Shown: positions 16,384 through 24,338 of the stretch, piece after piece
How the letters are laid out: every line of letters starts with the position of its first letter
Numbering within the stretch: position 1 is the stretch's first letter
Assembly: GCA_934667095.1 (NCBI GenBank)
Contig: CAKULE010000003.1
Location: 84,177-148,176, forward strand
Length of the DNA: 64,000 nucleotides
Source: an uncultured Oscillospiraceae bacterium
Lineage (GTDB): Bacteria > Bacillota > Clostridia > Oscillospirales > Oscillospiraceae
Direction of reading: 5' to 3'
Made by a program: the position numbers and the translations under genes
Notes under the pieces: model-generated
Told to the model about the DNA's origin: nothing
The model's input: the letters and a program-made list of their open reading frames with translations, nothing else
Databases searched by the model: none

Positions 16384-16797
16384 TCAGACCTTCAGCGGTG
16401 TGGTGGGGCGCAGAACGGTGCGCCAGTCCAGATCGCCCCGGGCCAGACCGTGAATGAGCATTTCGGCGGTGGCCACGTTGGTGGCGAAGGGGACGTTGTG
16501 CTGGTCGCACAGGCTGGAGATGTAGCGCAGGTCCCGCTCCAGCTCGTCGGAGTTGGGGTCGTTGAAAAACAGCACCATGTCGATCTCATCGTAAGCGATG
16601 CGGGCGCCGATCTGCTGGCTGCCGCCGTGGGCGTGGGACAGGAACAGCTGCACCGGCAGGCCGGTGGCCTCTGCCACCAGGTGGCCCGTGCGGTTGGTGG
16701 CGCAGACGGTGTGCTTGGAGAGGATGCCGCAGTAGGCGATGCAGAACTGCACCATCAGCTCCTTCTTGTTGTCATGGCTCATCAGGGCAATATTCAT
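16384..16797 (-). CDS. mgsA: Methylglyoxal synthase homologue lacking the catalytic Asp
   Basis: 137-residue protein with the methylglyoxal synthase fold: MNIALMSHDNKKELM at the start, CATNRTGHLVAEATGLPVQ for phosphate binding, and PFATNVATAEMLIHG near the end. Characterised enzymes convert dihydroxyacetone phosphate to methylglyoxal using the Asp of GGDQQ; here the motif reads HAHGGSQQIGARIA, with Ser (codon at 16618-16620) in place of that Asp. The usual second acidic loop (DPLxxxPHxPD) is also changed to DPNSDELERDL. It therefore may not make methylglyoxal, although the effector- or phosphate-binding frame is kept. minD lies 25 bp upstream, as in mre-min-mgsA clusters of other Firmicutes. 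Fold assignment is firm; activity is doubtful. Confidence 0.85.
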   Translation of the reverse strand: MNIALMSHDNKKELMVQFCIAYCGILSKHTVCATNRTGHLVAEATGLPVQLFLSHAHGGSQQIGARIAYDEIDMVLFFNDPNSDELERDLRYISSLCDQHNVPFATNVATAEMLIHGLARGDLDWRTVLRPTTPLKV

Positions 16798-16822
16798 GAT
16801 TGTATCATCCTTTCGGCAGAAT

Positions 16823-17557
16823 TCAGTGCAGGCGCAGCAGGGGGACCTTCCGGCCCAGCAGGCGGCGTGCGATGTTCAGGTAGGCGGGGGCGGCTCCCCG
16901 GCAGGTCATGAGGATCAGGGGCTCCCCGGCGGCGGCCGCCACGGTGACGTTGGGGTCCTCCGGTACGACCCCCAGCAGGGGCAGGCCGGCAGTGTCCATG
17001 GCGGAGTCGATGGAGGTGCGCAGCTTTTGGATCAGCTTGGGCTGCACCCGGTTCATCACCAGATGGAGCTCCTTCACCTGCGGCAGCAGCTCGGCGACGG
17101 TGCGCTGGGCGTCCCGCAGGGCGGCGGGGTCGGTGGCGGAGACCAGGACAGCCCGGTCCGCCGCGGCCATGGCCAGCTGGAAGCCGTCTCCCAGCCCCGC
17201 GGGGGAGTCCATGAAGATGAAGTCGAAGCAGTCCCGGGCATCATCCACCAGAGCCTTGAAGGCTGTGAGGTCCGGATCGTCCAGCACCAGCGGCGCGGTG
17301 AGCAGGTACAGGCCCCGGATGTCCGGGTGGGCAGTGACGGCGGTGAGGAGGGGGCAGCGGTGTTCCATCACGTCGCTGAAGTCCATCACGGCCAGATCGG
17401 CCAGACCCAGCGCCAGATCAAGGTTTCGCAGACCGATGTCCAGATCGATGCACAGCACCCGGTAGCCCAGCGCGGCGAGGCAGGAGGCCACGCCCGCGGT
17501 CAGGGAGGTTTTACCCGTGCCGCCTTTTCCGGAGGTGATCATCACGGAGATACCCAT
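16823..17557 (-). CDS. minD: MinD/ParA-family septum-site ATPase
   Basis: 244-residue deviant Walker ATPase. MITSGKGGTGKTSLTAGVAS near residue 5 is the signature P-loop with the extra Lys; Walker B-like DFIFMDSPAGLGDG is near residue 115, and the C terminus LNIARRLLGRKVPLLRLH resembles the amphipathic membrane-targeting helix of MinD. Role: membrane-bound positioning of cell division. AAGGAGGG at the expected distance supports the start at 17557; an ATG seven codons upstream is rejected. No minC or minE is next to it in this window. It is followed by mgsA. A FlhG-like or generic ParA role cannot be excluded. Confidence 0.85.
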   Translation of the reverse strand: MGISVMITSGKGGTGKTSLTAGVASCLAALGYRVLCIDLDIGLRNLDLALGLADLAVMDFSDVMEHRCPLLTAVTAHPDIRGLYLLTAPLVLDDPDLTAFKALVDDARDCFDFIFMDSPAGLGDGFQLAMAAADRAVLVSATDPAALRDAQRTVAELLPQVKELHLVMNRVQPKLIQKLRTSIDSAMDTAGLPLLGVVPEDPNVTVAAAAGEPLILMTCRGAAPAYLNIARRLLGRKVPLLRLH

Positions 17558-17655
17558 AGTCTGCCCTCCTTTCCTCAAAGCATATCATAATCCCACAAAG
17601 TTGGCAAGAGATGTTTGGGAGATTCACACAAAAAGTTTTCGCTCTTCACATTGGT

Positions 17656-18369
17656 TCAGAGGGGCGTTTTCTGAATTTTTGCCCATCTGCGGGGATAACG
17701 GGCCGGAGTCGGACCCTTTTTGCCAATCACGGCCACCCGGTGGGTTACATTGATGTGGGGGATGGCGTAGTCGTGGCAGCCCAGCAGCTCGCCGCCCAGT
17801 GCTGCGATAGCGTGAGATGCGGCATCCAGCTCGGGGCCGCACTCGGTGGATTTCATGGACAGAAAACGGCCGCCCACCTTGACAAAGGGAAGGCACAGCT
17901 CGCTGAGTACCCGCAGGTCGGCCACTGCCCGGGCGCTGGCGAAGTCGAACTGCTCCCGCAGGGCGGGGTCCAGCCCGGCCTCCTCCGCTCGGCCGTGGAT
18001 GGTGCGCACGCCGGTGAGGCCCAGCTCCGCCGCAACGCCGTCCAGCCAGTCCAGCCGCTTCTGCAGGCTGTCCAGCAGAGTGAGCTCCAGTGTGGGGCAG
18101 AGGATCTTCAGCACCATGCCGGGGAAGCCCGCGCCGGTGCCCACGTCAATGAGGGCCTTGCCCTGTAGCCGGCCGCAGTCCAGCAGGGGGGCGCAGTCCA
18201 GCATGTGCAGGGTGGCCACATCCTTGGGGTCGGTGATGGCCGTCAGGTTCATCACCTGATTCTGCTGCAGGAGCAGCTCCCCATAGCGGGCCAGCTTGTC
18301 TGGTGCGTCGGCGGGGACAGAGCCCGCGAGGCCCAGAGTTTCCAGCCCCGAGGCGATCAGTTCTCTCAT
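17656..18369 (-). CDS. rsmG: 16S rRNA m7G527 methyltransferase RsmG (GidB)
   Basis: SAM-dependent methyltransferase that makes m7G527 in 16S rRNA, 237 residues. The SAM loop LIDVGTGAGFPGMVLKILCP is near residue 92, preceded by VMNLTAITDPKDVATLHMLD, and FASARAVADLRVLSELCLPF follows. It ends about 100 bp before minD. Upstream, after a 4-bp gap, is a small membrane protein gene; this agrees with the common rsmG-noc-parA-parB neighbourhood near origins, although mscL and serS are inserted here. Length and motifs are normal. Confidence 0.96.
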   Translation of the reverse strand: MRELIASGLETLGLAGSVPADAPDKLARYGELLLQQNQVMNLTAITDPKDVATLHMLDCAPLLDCGRLQGKALIDVGTGAGFPGMVLKILCPTLELTLLDSLQKRLDWLDGVAAELGLTGVRTIHGRAEEAGLDPALREQFDFASARAVADLRVLSELCLPFVKVGGRFLSMKSTECGPELDAASHAIAALGGELLGCHDYAIPHINVTHRVAVIGKKGPTPARYPRRWAKIQKTPL

Positions 18370-18373
18370 GGCG

Positions 18374-18763
18374 TCACCCCGCGAAGGCGGCGATGAGCGC
18401 CGGCAGGCCCAGCAGCAGGCCGAAGGCCGCTGCAGCCGCGCAGAGCACCACGACGATCACGGTCATCACCATGCCGCCGGGGGCGGTTCCCTTGGTCTGC
18501 CGATAGATGGCGGTCACCGCGGCGGCCGCCGCTACGGGCACCAGAAACAGGGGGAAGGTGCCCGCCAGAGACCGGCCTGGGCAGTAGAGCGAGAAGGTGA
18601 TGATACCGAGGAACATCAGGGCGTAGGCAATGCCCATCCACGCGGCGATGCGCTTCTCCACGCTGGCGGGGACGAAGGGCTCCTTTTCCTTCTCAAGTTC
18701 CTCCTCGGGCAGGGAGGGCTGAGGGTCCAACTCGTCCTCAGGGCGCTTGGACTGGTCGCTCAT
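18374..18763 (-). CDS. Membrane protein of unknown function
   Basis: 129-residue protein that I do not recognise. The first 45 residues are acidic and soluble (EEELEKEKEPFVPASVEKRI), followed by three or four membrane helices: WMGIAYALMFLGIITFSLYC, FPLFLVPVAAAAAVTAIY, and two hydrophobic runs in VMTVIVVVLCAAAAAFGLLL and beyond. The start overlaps the mscL stop (4 bp) and its end is 4 bp from rsmG, so it is in one transcript with both. No catalytic motif is visible. A small accessory or envelope-stress protein is possible but unsupported. Confidence 0.75.
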   Translation of the reverse strand: MSDQSKRPEDELDPQPSLPEEELEKEKEPFVPASVEKRIAAWMGIAYALMFLGIITFSLYCPGRSLAGTFPLFLVPVAAAAAVTAIYRQTKGTAPGGMVMTVIVVVLCAAAAAFGLLLGLPALIAAFAG

Positions 18764-19209
18764 TTCTGCTGCTCCTTGAGCAGATCACGGATCTCCATCA
18801 GCAGCTTCTCCTCGTTGGAGGGCTCAGGCGCGGCGGGGGCGGCAGCCTCCTCCTCGGCCTTCTTGTGCTTCTCGGCCATCTCGTGGGCCTTGTTGAAGCC
18901 TTTCACGATGGCGAACACCACCAGCGCCACCAGAATGAAGTCGATGACGGTGCCGAGGAAGGTGCCGAAGCCCAGTGTGATGGCTTCCTTCACCACGGTG
19001 TCGCCGTCCATGACGGCCTCGCGGACCACGATGTTCAGGGCGGTCATATCCCGGGCGCCCACGATCCAGCCGATGAAGGGCATCAGCAGGTCGTTCACCA
19101 GAGAGCTGGTGATCTTTCCGAAGGCGGTGGCGATGATGACGCCGACAGCCATGTCCAGCACGTTGCCGCGCATGATAAAGTCTTTAAATTCCTTGACAAG
19201 CCTTTTCAT
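18760..19209 (-). CDS. mscL: Large-conductance mechanosensitive channel MscL
   Basis: Pentameric tension-gated channel that releases solutes on hypo-osmotic shock. 149 residues: N-terminal helix MKRLVKEFKDFIMRGNVLDM, TM1 AVGVIIATAFGKITSSLVND, a periplasmic loop, TM2 TVIDFILVALVVFAIVKGFN, and a charged C-terminal bundle ending in LLMEIRDLLKEQQK. These match the family throughout. It lies 35 bp after serS and overlaps the next gene by 4 bp, suggesting a serS-mscL-hyp-rsmG transcript. Confidence 0.96.
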   Translation of the reverse strand: MKRLVKEFKDFIMRGNVLDMAVGVIIATAFGKITSSLVNDLLMPFIGWIVGARDMTALNIVVREAVMDGDTVVKEAITLGFGTFLGTVIDFILVALVVFAIVKGFNKAHEMAEKHKKAEEEAAAPAAPEPSNEEKLLMEIRDLLKEQQK

Positions 19210-19244
19210 AACGTATAATCCCTCTCGAAAATTACTGTCTGTAT

Positions 19245-20549
19245 TTATCCCTTGGGGATCAGGACCTCAGTGCCGCCCATATAGGGGCGCAGCACGGCGG
19301 GGATCTTTACGGAGCCGTCGGCCTGCAGGTTGTTCTCCAGGAAGGCGATGAGCATGCGGGGAGGAGCCACCACGGTGTTGTTCAGGGTGTGGGGCAGGTA
19401 CATCTTGCCGTCCTCGCCCTTGACGCGGATCTTCAGGCGGCGGGCCTGGGCGTCGCCCAGGTTGGAGCAGGAGCACACCTCGAAATACTTCTGCTGGCGG
19501 GGGCTCCAGGCCTCGATGTCGCAGGACTTGACCTTCAGGTCGGCCAGGTCGCCGGAGCAGCACTCCAACTGGCGCACAGGGATGTCCATGGAGCGGAACA
19601 GCTCCACGGAGTAGCGCCACATCTGCTCGTACCACTTCATGGAGTCCTCGGGCTTGCAGACCACGATCATCTCCTGCTTCTCGAACTGGTGGATGCGGTA
19701 GACGCCGCGCTCCTCAATGCCGTGGGCGCCCTTTTCCTTGCGGAAGCAGGGGGAGTAGGAGGTGAGGGTCTGGGGCAGGGTGGACTCGGGCAGGATCTGG
19801 TCAATGAACTTGCCGATCATGGAGTGCTCGCTGGTGCCGATGAGATAGAGGTCTTCGCCCTCAATCTTGTACATCATGGCATCCATGTCGGTCTGGCTCA
19901 TGACGCCCTCCACCACGTTGCCGTGGATCATGAAGGGGGGGATGCAGAAGATAAAGCCCTTGTTGATCATGAAATCCCGGGCGTAGGCCAGCACGGCCTC
20001 GTGCAGGCGGGCAATGTCGCCCATGAGGTAGTAGAACCCAGCGCCGGATACCCGGCCGGCGGAGTCCAGATCGATGCCGTTGAAGGACTCCATGATCTCG
20101 GTGTGGTAGGGGACCTCAAACTCGGGCACCACGGGCTCGCCAAAGCGCTGGACCTCCACGTTATAGCTGTCGTCGGGGCCGATGGGCACGGAGGGGTCAA
20201 TGATGTTGGGGATGACAAGCATGATCTTGCGGATCTCCTTGGCCAGCTCGTCCTCCAGCACCTCCAGCTCGGCCAGCCGGTCGGCGTTGGCCTTCACCTT
20301 GGCCTTGGCCTCCTCAGCCTCGGCCAGCTTGGAGGGGTCCTTCTTGGCCTGCCCCATGAGCATACCCACCTGCTTGGACAGGGTGTTGCGGCTGGCCCGG
20401 AGCTCGTTGGCCTCGGTCATGGCGGCGCGGTTGCGGGCGTCCAGCTCCAGCACCTGATCTACCAGCGGCAGCTTCTCGTCTTGAAACTTCTTCTTGATGT
20501 TTTCCTTGACAATGTCCGGGTTATCGCGGATAAATTTGATATCTAACAT
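19245..20549 (-). CDS. serS: Seryl-tRNA synthetase
   Basis: Class II synthetase charging tRNA-Ser (and tRNA-Sec if present), 434 residues. The N-terminal coiled-coil arm (residues about 30-105, e.g. LAEAEEAKAKVKANADRLAE) binds the long variable arm of tRNA-Ser; motif 2 is YSPCFRKEKGAHGIEERGVY and motif 3 contains NNTVVAPPRMLIAFLENNLQ. Only 26 bp separate it from parB, and no T-box is seen upstream, unlike hisS. Its place between parB and rsmG/mscL is a local rearrangement of the usual origin neighbourhood. Confidence 0.97.
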   Translation of the reverse strand: MLDIKFIRDNPDIVKENIKKKFQDEKLPLVDQVLELDARNRAAMTEANELRASRNTLSKQVGMLMGQAKKDPSKLAEAEEAKAKVKANADRLAELEVLEDELAKEIRKIMLVIPNIIDPSVPIGPDDSYNVEVQRFGEPVVPEFEVPYHTEIMESFNGIDLDSAGRVSGAGFYYLMGDIARLHEAVLAYARDFMINKGFIFCIPPFMIHGNVVEGVMSQTDMDAMMYKIEGEDLYLIGTSEHSMIGKFIDQILPESTLPQTLTSYSPCFRKEKGAHGIEERGVYRIHQFEKQEMIVVCKPEDSMKWYEQMWRYSVELFRSMDIPVRQLECCSGDLADLKVKSCDIEAWSPRQQKYFEVCSCSNLGDAQARRLKIRVKGEDGKMYLPHTLNNTVVAPPRMLIAFLENNLQADGSVKIPAVLRPYMGGTEVLIPKG

Positions 20550-20575
20550 GAAATTTGACTTCCTCTCTCGAAAGG

Positions 20576-21460
20576 TTATTGTTGTTTGGTTTCACGTGAA
20601 ACGGAGAGCCCTTCCAGCAGATCCAGCAGGGCGTTCAGGTCGTCAGTATCGTAGAATTCCAGCTCCAGCTTGCCTTTTTTCTTGCCGGCGCTGATGGTGA
20701 CCCTGCGGCCCAGCCGGCCGGAGAGGGACTTTTCCACCTCTGCGATGTAGATGCGGTTAGGGTCGTCCTTCTTTTCCCGGGCCTTGGGCGGGGCGAGGGT
20801 GAATTTTTTAGCCCCGGCCTCCGCCTGCCGGACGCTGAGCCCCTGCTGCACGATGAGCTCCGCAAAGGCGGTCTGGGCGGCCTCGCCCTCCACCATAAGG
20901 ACGGCCCGGCCGTGGCCGGCGGTGAGCTTGCCCTCGATGAGCATCTGGCGCACCTCGGGGGGCAGGGCGGTGAGCCGCAGGGCGTTGGTGACGGCGGGGC
21001 GGGACTTGCCCATCCGCCGGGCCACTTCCTCCTGCGTCATGCCGTAGTCGGTGAGGAGCACCTGATAGCCCTCGGCCTCTTCCATGGGGTTCAGATCCTC
21101 CCGCTGGAGGTTTTCGATGAGGCCGATCTCCATGACCTTCTTGTCGTCGGCCTCGATGATCACGGCGGGGACCTCGGTGAGGCCCGCCAGCCGGGCGGCC
21201 CGCCAGCGGCGCTCGCCGGCGATGATCTGGTAATAGCCGGAGCTCAGCCGGCGGACGGTGAGGGGTTGGATGACTCCATGCTCCCGGATGGAGTCGGCCA
21301 GATCGGCCAGCGCCTCCTCGTCGAAGTGCTTGCGGGGCTGATTGAGGCCAGGCTCCACCTGTGACACGGGAAGAAAGACCGAGCCGGCCTCCTGAGTCTG
21401 AAGGGCGGCGTCCCCCATGAGGGCGCCGAGCCCACGGCCCAGACCTTTGGCGTTTGCCAT
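20576..21460 (-). CDS. parB: Chromosome partitioning protein ParB (Spo0J)
   Basis: CTP-dependent DNA clamp that loads at parS and organises the origin. 294 residues: the N-terminal CTPase domain shows QPRKHFDEEALADLADSIRE, LTVRRLSSGYYQIIAGERRW and the ENLQREDLNPMEEAEGYQVL region; the HTH is MTQEEVARRMGKSRPAVTNA; and a C-terminal dimer domain ends SVSRETKQQ. A perfect parS site lies inside the last codons (20589-20602), as in Bacillus subtilis spo0J. The gene follows parA by 21 bp. It is one of two ParB-family genes here; the other is noc. Confidence 0.96.
   Translation of the reverse strand: MANAKGLGRGLGALMGDAALQTQEAGSVFLPVSQVEPGLNQPRKHFDEEALADLADSIREHGVIQPLTVRRLSSGYYQIIAGERRWRAARLAGLTEVPAVIIEADDKKVMEIGLIENLQREDLNPMEEAEGYQVLLTDYGMTQEEVARRMGKSRPAVTNALRLTALPPEVRQMLIEGKLTAGHGRAVLMVEGEAAQTAFAELIVQQGLSVRQAEAGAKKFTLAPPKAREKKDDPNRIYIAEVEKSLSGRLGRRVTISAGKKKGKLELEFYDTDDLNALLDLLEGLSVSRETKQQ
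20589..20602. other. parS site 1 (inside parB)
   Basis: GTTTCACGTGAAAC, a perfect palindromic match to the core of the bacterial parS consensus, near the 3' end of parB. Confidence 0.93.
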
Positions 21461-21481
21461 AGCAGTGTTCCTTTCTATCTA

Positions 21482-22255
21482 TCAGTTGTGATTTTTGCCG
21501 TAGAATTCCCGGGCAAGGCCGTCGTAGGCGTCGGCGCCCCGGGAGAGACGGTCATAAGCGGAAATGGGCTTGCCGTGGCTGGGGGCCTCGGACAGGCGGA
21601 CGTTGCGGGGGATCACACTGGCGTACACCTTGCCGGGGAAGTACCGCTTGACCTCCTCCGCCACCTGCATGGAGAGGTTGGTGCGCCCATCGTACATGGT
21701 AAGCACCACGCCCTCCAGCTCCAGTGCCGGGTTGAGGGACCGCTTGGCCAGCCGCACTGTATACAGCAGGTCGCTGAGCCCTTCCAGCGCGTAGTACTCG
21801 CATTGTACAGGCACCAGCAGGGTGTCTGCGGCGCAGAGGGCGTCCAGCGTCAACAGCTCAAGAGAGGGAGGGCAGTCGATGAAGATGAAGTCGTACTGGT
21901 CCTTGACGGTGGCCAGCGCCTCCTTCAGGCGGTATTCCCGGCGGTCCAGCGCGATGAGCTCTACCGTGGCGCCGGAGAGAGCCTTGTTGGCGGGAAGCAC
22001 ATCCCCCCAACGGGTGGAGACGATGGCCTTCTTCGCATCAGCGTCGCCCATGAGCACCTCGTACACGCTGGGGGAGCGGGACTTGTCCACGCCGAAGCCG
22101 GAGGTGGCGTTGCCCTGCGGGTCGAAGTCGCACACCAGCACCTTCACGCCCATGGCAGCCAGCGCGGCGGCCAGATTCACGCAGGTGGTGGTCTTTCCCA
22201 CGCCGCCCTTTTGATTGACTATCGCAACGGTCTTGCCCATGTGGCGCACACCCAT
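21482..22255 (-). CDS. parA: Chromosome partitioning ATPase ParA (Soj)
   Basis: Deviant Walker ATPase that works with ParB in origin segregation and controls DnaA. About 257 residues: VAIVNQKGGVGKTTTCVNLA (P-loop), VCDFDPQGNATSGFG, DFIFIDCPPSLELLTLDAL (Walker B), and a C-terminal GKPISAYDRLSRGADAYDGL. A sigma-A promoter at 22278-22306 places the transcript start near 22271, so longer readings from 22327 are excluded; the start is ATG 22255 or ATG 22240 (MGKTVAIV), neither with a strong ribosome site. Two parS sites lie just upstream and parB is downstream. Confidence 0.95.
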   Translation of the reverse strand: MGVRHMGKTVAIVNQKGGVGKTTTCVNLAAALAAMGVKVLVCDFDPQGNATSGFGVDKSRSPSVYEVLMGDADAKKAIVSTRWGDVLPANKALSGATVELIALDRREYRLKEALATVKDQYDFIFIDCPPSLELLTLDALCAADTLLVPVQCEYYALEGLSDLLYTVRLAKRSLNPALELEGVVLTMYDGRTNLSMQVAEEVKRYFPGKVYASVIPRNVRLSEAPSHGKPISAYDRLSRGADAYDGLAREFYGKNHN

Positions 22256-22277
22256 TTCTTTCTTTAGAGTGAATTTT

Positions 22278-22306
22278 ATTATACCCTCTGGCGTGCCGCA
22301 TTTCAA
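22278..22306 (-). promoter_or_regulatory. Sigma-A promoter of parA-parB
   Basis: On minus: TTGAAA (22301-22306), 17-bp spacer, TATAAT (22278-22283). The predicted transcript begins about 16 nt before ATG 22255. Confidence 0.8.
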
Positions 22307-22327
22307 CCTTTTTCTGAACAAATACAA

Positions 22328-22341
22328 GTTTCACGTGAAAC
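22328..22341. other. parS site 2
   Basis: GTTTCACGTGAAAC, perfect parS core, between parA and noc and just upstream of the parA promoter. Confidence 0.94.
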
Positions 22342-22366
22342 AAACCGCGCAGAGCTCTGCCCGATG

Positions 22367-22380
22367 GTTTCACGTGAAAC
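22367..22380. other. parS site 3
   Basis: GTTTCACGTGAAAC, perfect parS core, 39 bp from site 2. It abuts the noc terminator hairpin, whose T-run on minus is the GTTT of this site. Confidence 0.94.
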
Positions 22381-22411
22381 AAGCGCCCCGGATCAACCCC
22401 CGGGGCGCTTG
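22380..22411 (-). terminator. Terminator of the noc transcript
   Basis: CAAGCGCCCCGG pairs with CCGGGGCGCTTG (22380-22391 with 22400-22411); on minus the exit runs into GTTTCAC, i.e. into parS site 3. The T-run is short. Confidence 0.65.
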
Positions 22412-22421
22412 AAAAGACGAC

Positions 22422-23222
22422 TCACACTCCCGGCTGTTTTGGGATGTGGATGGTGAGTACCAGATCTTCATCGGTCTCCTGCCGGTCCCATCGGGCGGCC
22501 ACACCGGCGGACTGCATGATGCTCAGACTGCGGCGGACGGTGTTGAGGAAGAGCCGCACATCCTTGGTGCGGTAGAGCGGGATGGCCTTCTTTGGTTTGG
22601 CGGTCTGCCCGCACAGGCGGGCAATGTACTGTTCCGACTGGGCCACATTCAGCTTGGCGGTAATGATGTGCTCCGCGGCGGTCCGCTGAAGGGCCGGAGA
22701 GGGGAGGGACAGCAGTGCCCGGGCGTGGCGTTCGGTGAGGCGGGCATCCCGCAGCAGGACGATGACCTCCGGCGGCAGCTTCAGCAACCGTAGCTTATTG
22801 GCCACGGCGGACTGGCTCTTGCCTACCCTGCGGGCGGCCTCCTCCTGCGAGAGGCCGAAGCGGTTGATGAGAGTCTGGAGGGCGGCAGCCTCCTCCCAGA
22901 CGTCCAGATCGGCCCGCTGGAGATTTTCCACCAGCGCCAGCAGGGAGGACCGCTCGTCATCGGCGGTCACCGGGAGGCAGGGCACCGTGGTCAGCCCCGC
23001 CAGCTTTGCGGCCCGCAGCCGCCGCTCCCCGGCAATGAGCTCCCAGCCGGTGGGCGTTTTGCGCACGGACAGCGGCTGGAGCACTCCCAGCGCCTGAATA
23101 GAGCGGGCCAGCTCCGTCAGCTCGCCCGGGTCGAACTGACGCCGGGGTTGGTGGGGATTGGGTCGGATCGCGTCCGGCGGGAGCTCTATCACCCGGGGCC
23201 CGGCTTTGATAAACAGCGGCAT
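22422..23222 (-). CDS. noc: Nucleoid occlusion factor Noc (ParB family)
   Basis: 266-residue ParB paralogue: NPHQPRRQFDPGELTELARS, LIAGERRLRAAKLAGLTTVP, the CTP-binding ENLQRADLDVWEEAAALQTL region, and HTH LSQEEAARRVGKSQSAVANK. Noc binds DNA sites and, through an N-terminal amphipathic helix, the membrane, and blocks septation over the chromosome; here MPLFIKAGPRVIEL is the N terminus. GGGAGG before ATG 23222 and a TATAAT at 23253-23258 rule out the longer reading to 23252. The pairing with parA-parB near rsmG matches Firmicute synteny. Distinguishing Noc from a second ParB rests on this context. Confidence 0.85.
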   Translation of the reverse strand: MPLFIKAGPRVIELPPDAIRPNPHQPRRQFDPGELTELARSIQALGVLQPLSVRKTPTGWELIAGERRLRAAKLAGLTTVPCLPVTADDERSSLLALVENLQRADLDVWEEAAALQTLINRFGLSQEEAARRVGKSQSAVANKLRLLKLPPEVIVLLRDARLTERHARALLSLPSPALQRTAAEHIITAKLNVAQSEQYIARLCGQTAKPKKAIPLYRTKDVRLFLNTVRRSLSIMQSAGVAARWDRQETDEDLVLTIHIPKQPGV

Positions 23223-23252
23223 AAAAAACGCCTCCCTGTCGTGGTTTGCCAA

Positions 23253-23258
23253 ATTATA
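23253..23258 (-). promoter_or_regulatory. -10 element of the noc promoter
   Basis: TATAAT on minus about 31 bp before the noc start; the -35 region is weak (TACTTT-like). Confidence 0.5.
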
Positions 23259-23303
23259 CCACGGGAGGGAGGACGAAAGTATGGGAAGCTTGTCGGACGG
23301 GGC

Positions 23304-24155
23304 TCAGGCCCGGAGGAAGCCCTTGCCGAAGATCTCGCTGGAGTTGGTGATGAGCATGAAGGCGTGGGGGTCGGTCTCTTTCAGGTGGCGGCGGAGGGTG
23401 ACGGCCTGTGCCCGGTTCAGGGCGGCCAGCACTACCCACTTGGTCTCGTGGGAGTAAGCGCCCTTGGCCTCCCAGATGGTGGCGGAGCGGTGGAGGTCAT
23501 GGGTGATGAAGGCGGCCACCGCCTCCGGGTCGGAGGTGACGAGGATGAAGCTCTTCTTGCGGTTCAGGGACTCGATCACCGTATCCACCAGCACGGACTT
23601 GAGCACAAGGCCGAGAATGGAGAAGAGGCCGGTCTCGATATTCACCACGAGGAAGGTGGAGGCGGCCACCAGAATGTCCACGTACAGCAGGGCGCGGCCG
23701 ATGTCCAGACTGGAGTATTTTTTCAGGATCATGGCCAGAATATCGGTCCCGCCGGTGGAGCCCTGGGTGTTGAACAGGATACCGGCGCCGAGGGCGGGGA
23801 GGAGAACGGCGAAAAACAGCTCCAGCATCTTCTGGTTGGTGAGGGGCCCGGCCATGGGGCACAGCCACTCCAGCCCGGACAGCAGGGCGGAGAACAGGAT
23901 GGAGCAGTATACCGTGCGGATGCCAAAGCCCTTGTTCAGCACGATGAAGCCGAGGATGAGGAAGACGATATTGATGACGGAGGCGAAGGTGGCGGAGGAC
24001 ACCGAGGGGAACACCGCAGACAGCAGAATGGCGATGCCGGTGACTCCGCCCATGGAGAAATTGTTGGGGAATTTGAAGAAATAGACGCCCACGGCCACCA
24101 GAGCCGTGCCCAGTGTCAGCAGGAGAAAATCCTTGAGACTGAACTTGTCGCGCAT
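23304..24155 (-). CDS. YitT family membrane protein with DUF2179 domain
   Basis: 283-residue protein of the YitT/DUF161 family, common and multi-copy in Firmicutes, of unknown transport or regulatory role. Five or six membrane helices cover residues 8-180, with the family motifs FPNNFSMGGVTGIAILLSAV and FNTQGSTGGTDILAMILKKY. The soluble C-terminal DUF2179 domain (residues about 190-283, KSFILVTSDPEAVAAFITHD onward) has a ferredoxin-like fold that may bind a ligand. It is transcribed divergently from xpt. AAGGAG lies about ten bases before the ATG. Confidence 0.92.
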   Translation of the reverse strand: MRDKFSLKDFLLLTLGTALVAVGVYFFKFPNNFSMGGVTGIAILLSAVFPSVSSATFASVINIVFLILGFIVLNKGFGIRTVYCSILFSALLSGLEWLCPMAGPLTNQKMLELFFAVLLPALGAGILFNTQGSTGGTDILAMILKKYSSLDIGRALLYVDILVAASTFLVVNIETGLFSILGLVLKSVLVDTVIESLNRKKSFILVTSDPEAVAAFITHDLHRSATIWEAKGAYSHETKWVVLAALNRAQAVTLRRHLKETDPHAFMLITNSSEIFGKGFLRA

Positions 24156-24231
24156 GTGGAAGAGCTCCTTTCAAATCCTGCGCCCACCCGCAGAAACAGG
24201 CGCAGGGGATCTTTATGACAGAACTGTGAAC

Positions 24232-24260
24232 ATTGTAGCAGAAATCTGTCGGCAGGACAA
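24232..24260 (-). promoter_or_regulatory. Promoter for the YitT gene
   Basis: On minus: TTGTCC (24255-24260), 17-bp spacer, TACAAT (24232-24237). Confidence 0.5.
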
Positions 24261-24283
24261 GAAAGAATGTGGAAAAGGGGGGC

Positions 24284-24312
24284 TTGCAGAAAAAATCCTT
24301 TTTTGCTACAAT
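24284..24312 (+). promoter_or_regulatory. Promoter for xpt
   Basis: TTGCAG (24284-24289), 17-bp spacer, TACAAT (24307-24312). The start point falls near 24319, leaving a leader of only about 20 nt, too short for a purine riboswitch. Confidence 0.65.
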
Positions 24313-24338
24313 GAACTCACCACGAGAAAAGGGTGAGT

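Noticed and set aside
21500..21515. AATTCCCGGGCAA near the end of parA as a Noc site
   Set aside because: Only half of the palindrome matches; the site inside the gerA-type gene is much better.
22241..22327. Longer N terminus of ParA starting at 22327
   Set aside because: It would begin upstream of the parA promoter and adds a non-conserved basic stretch before MGKTVAIV.
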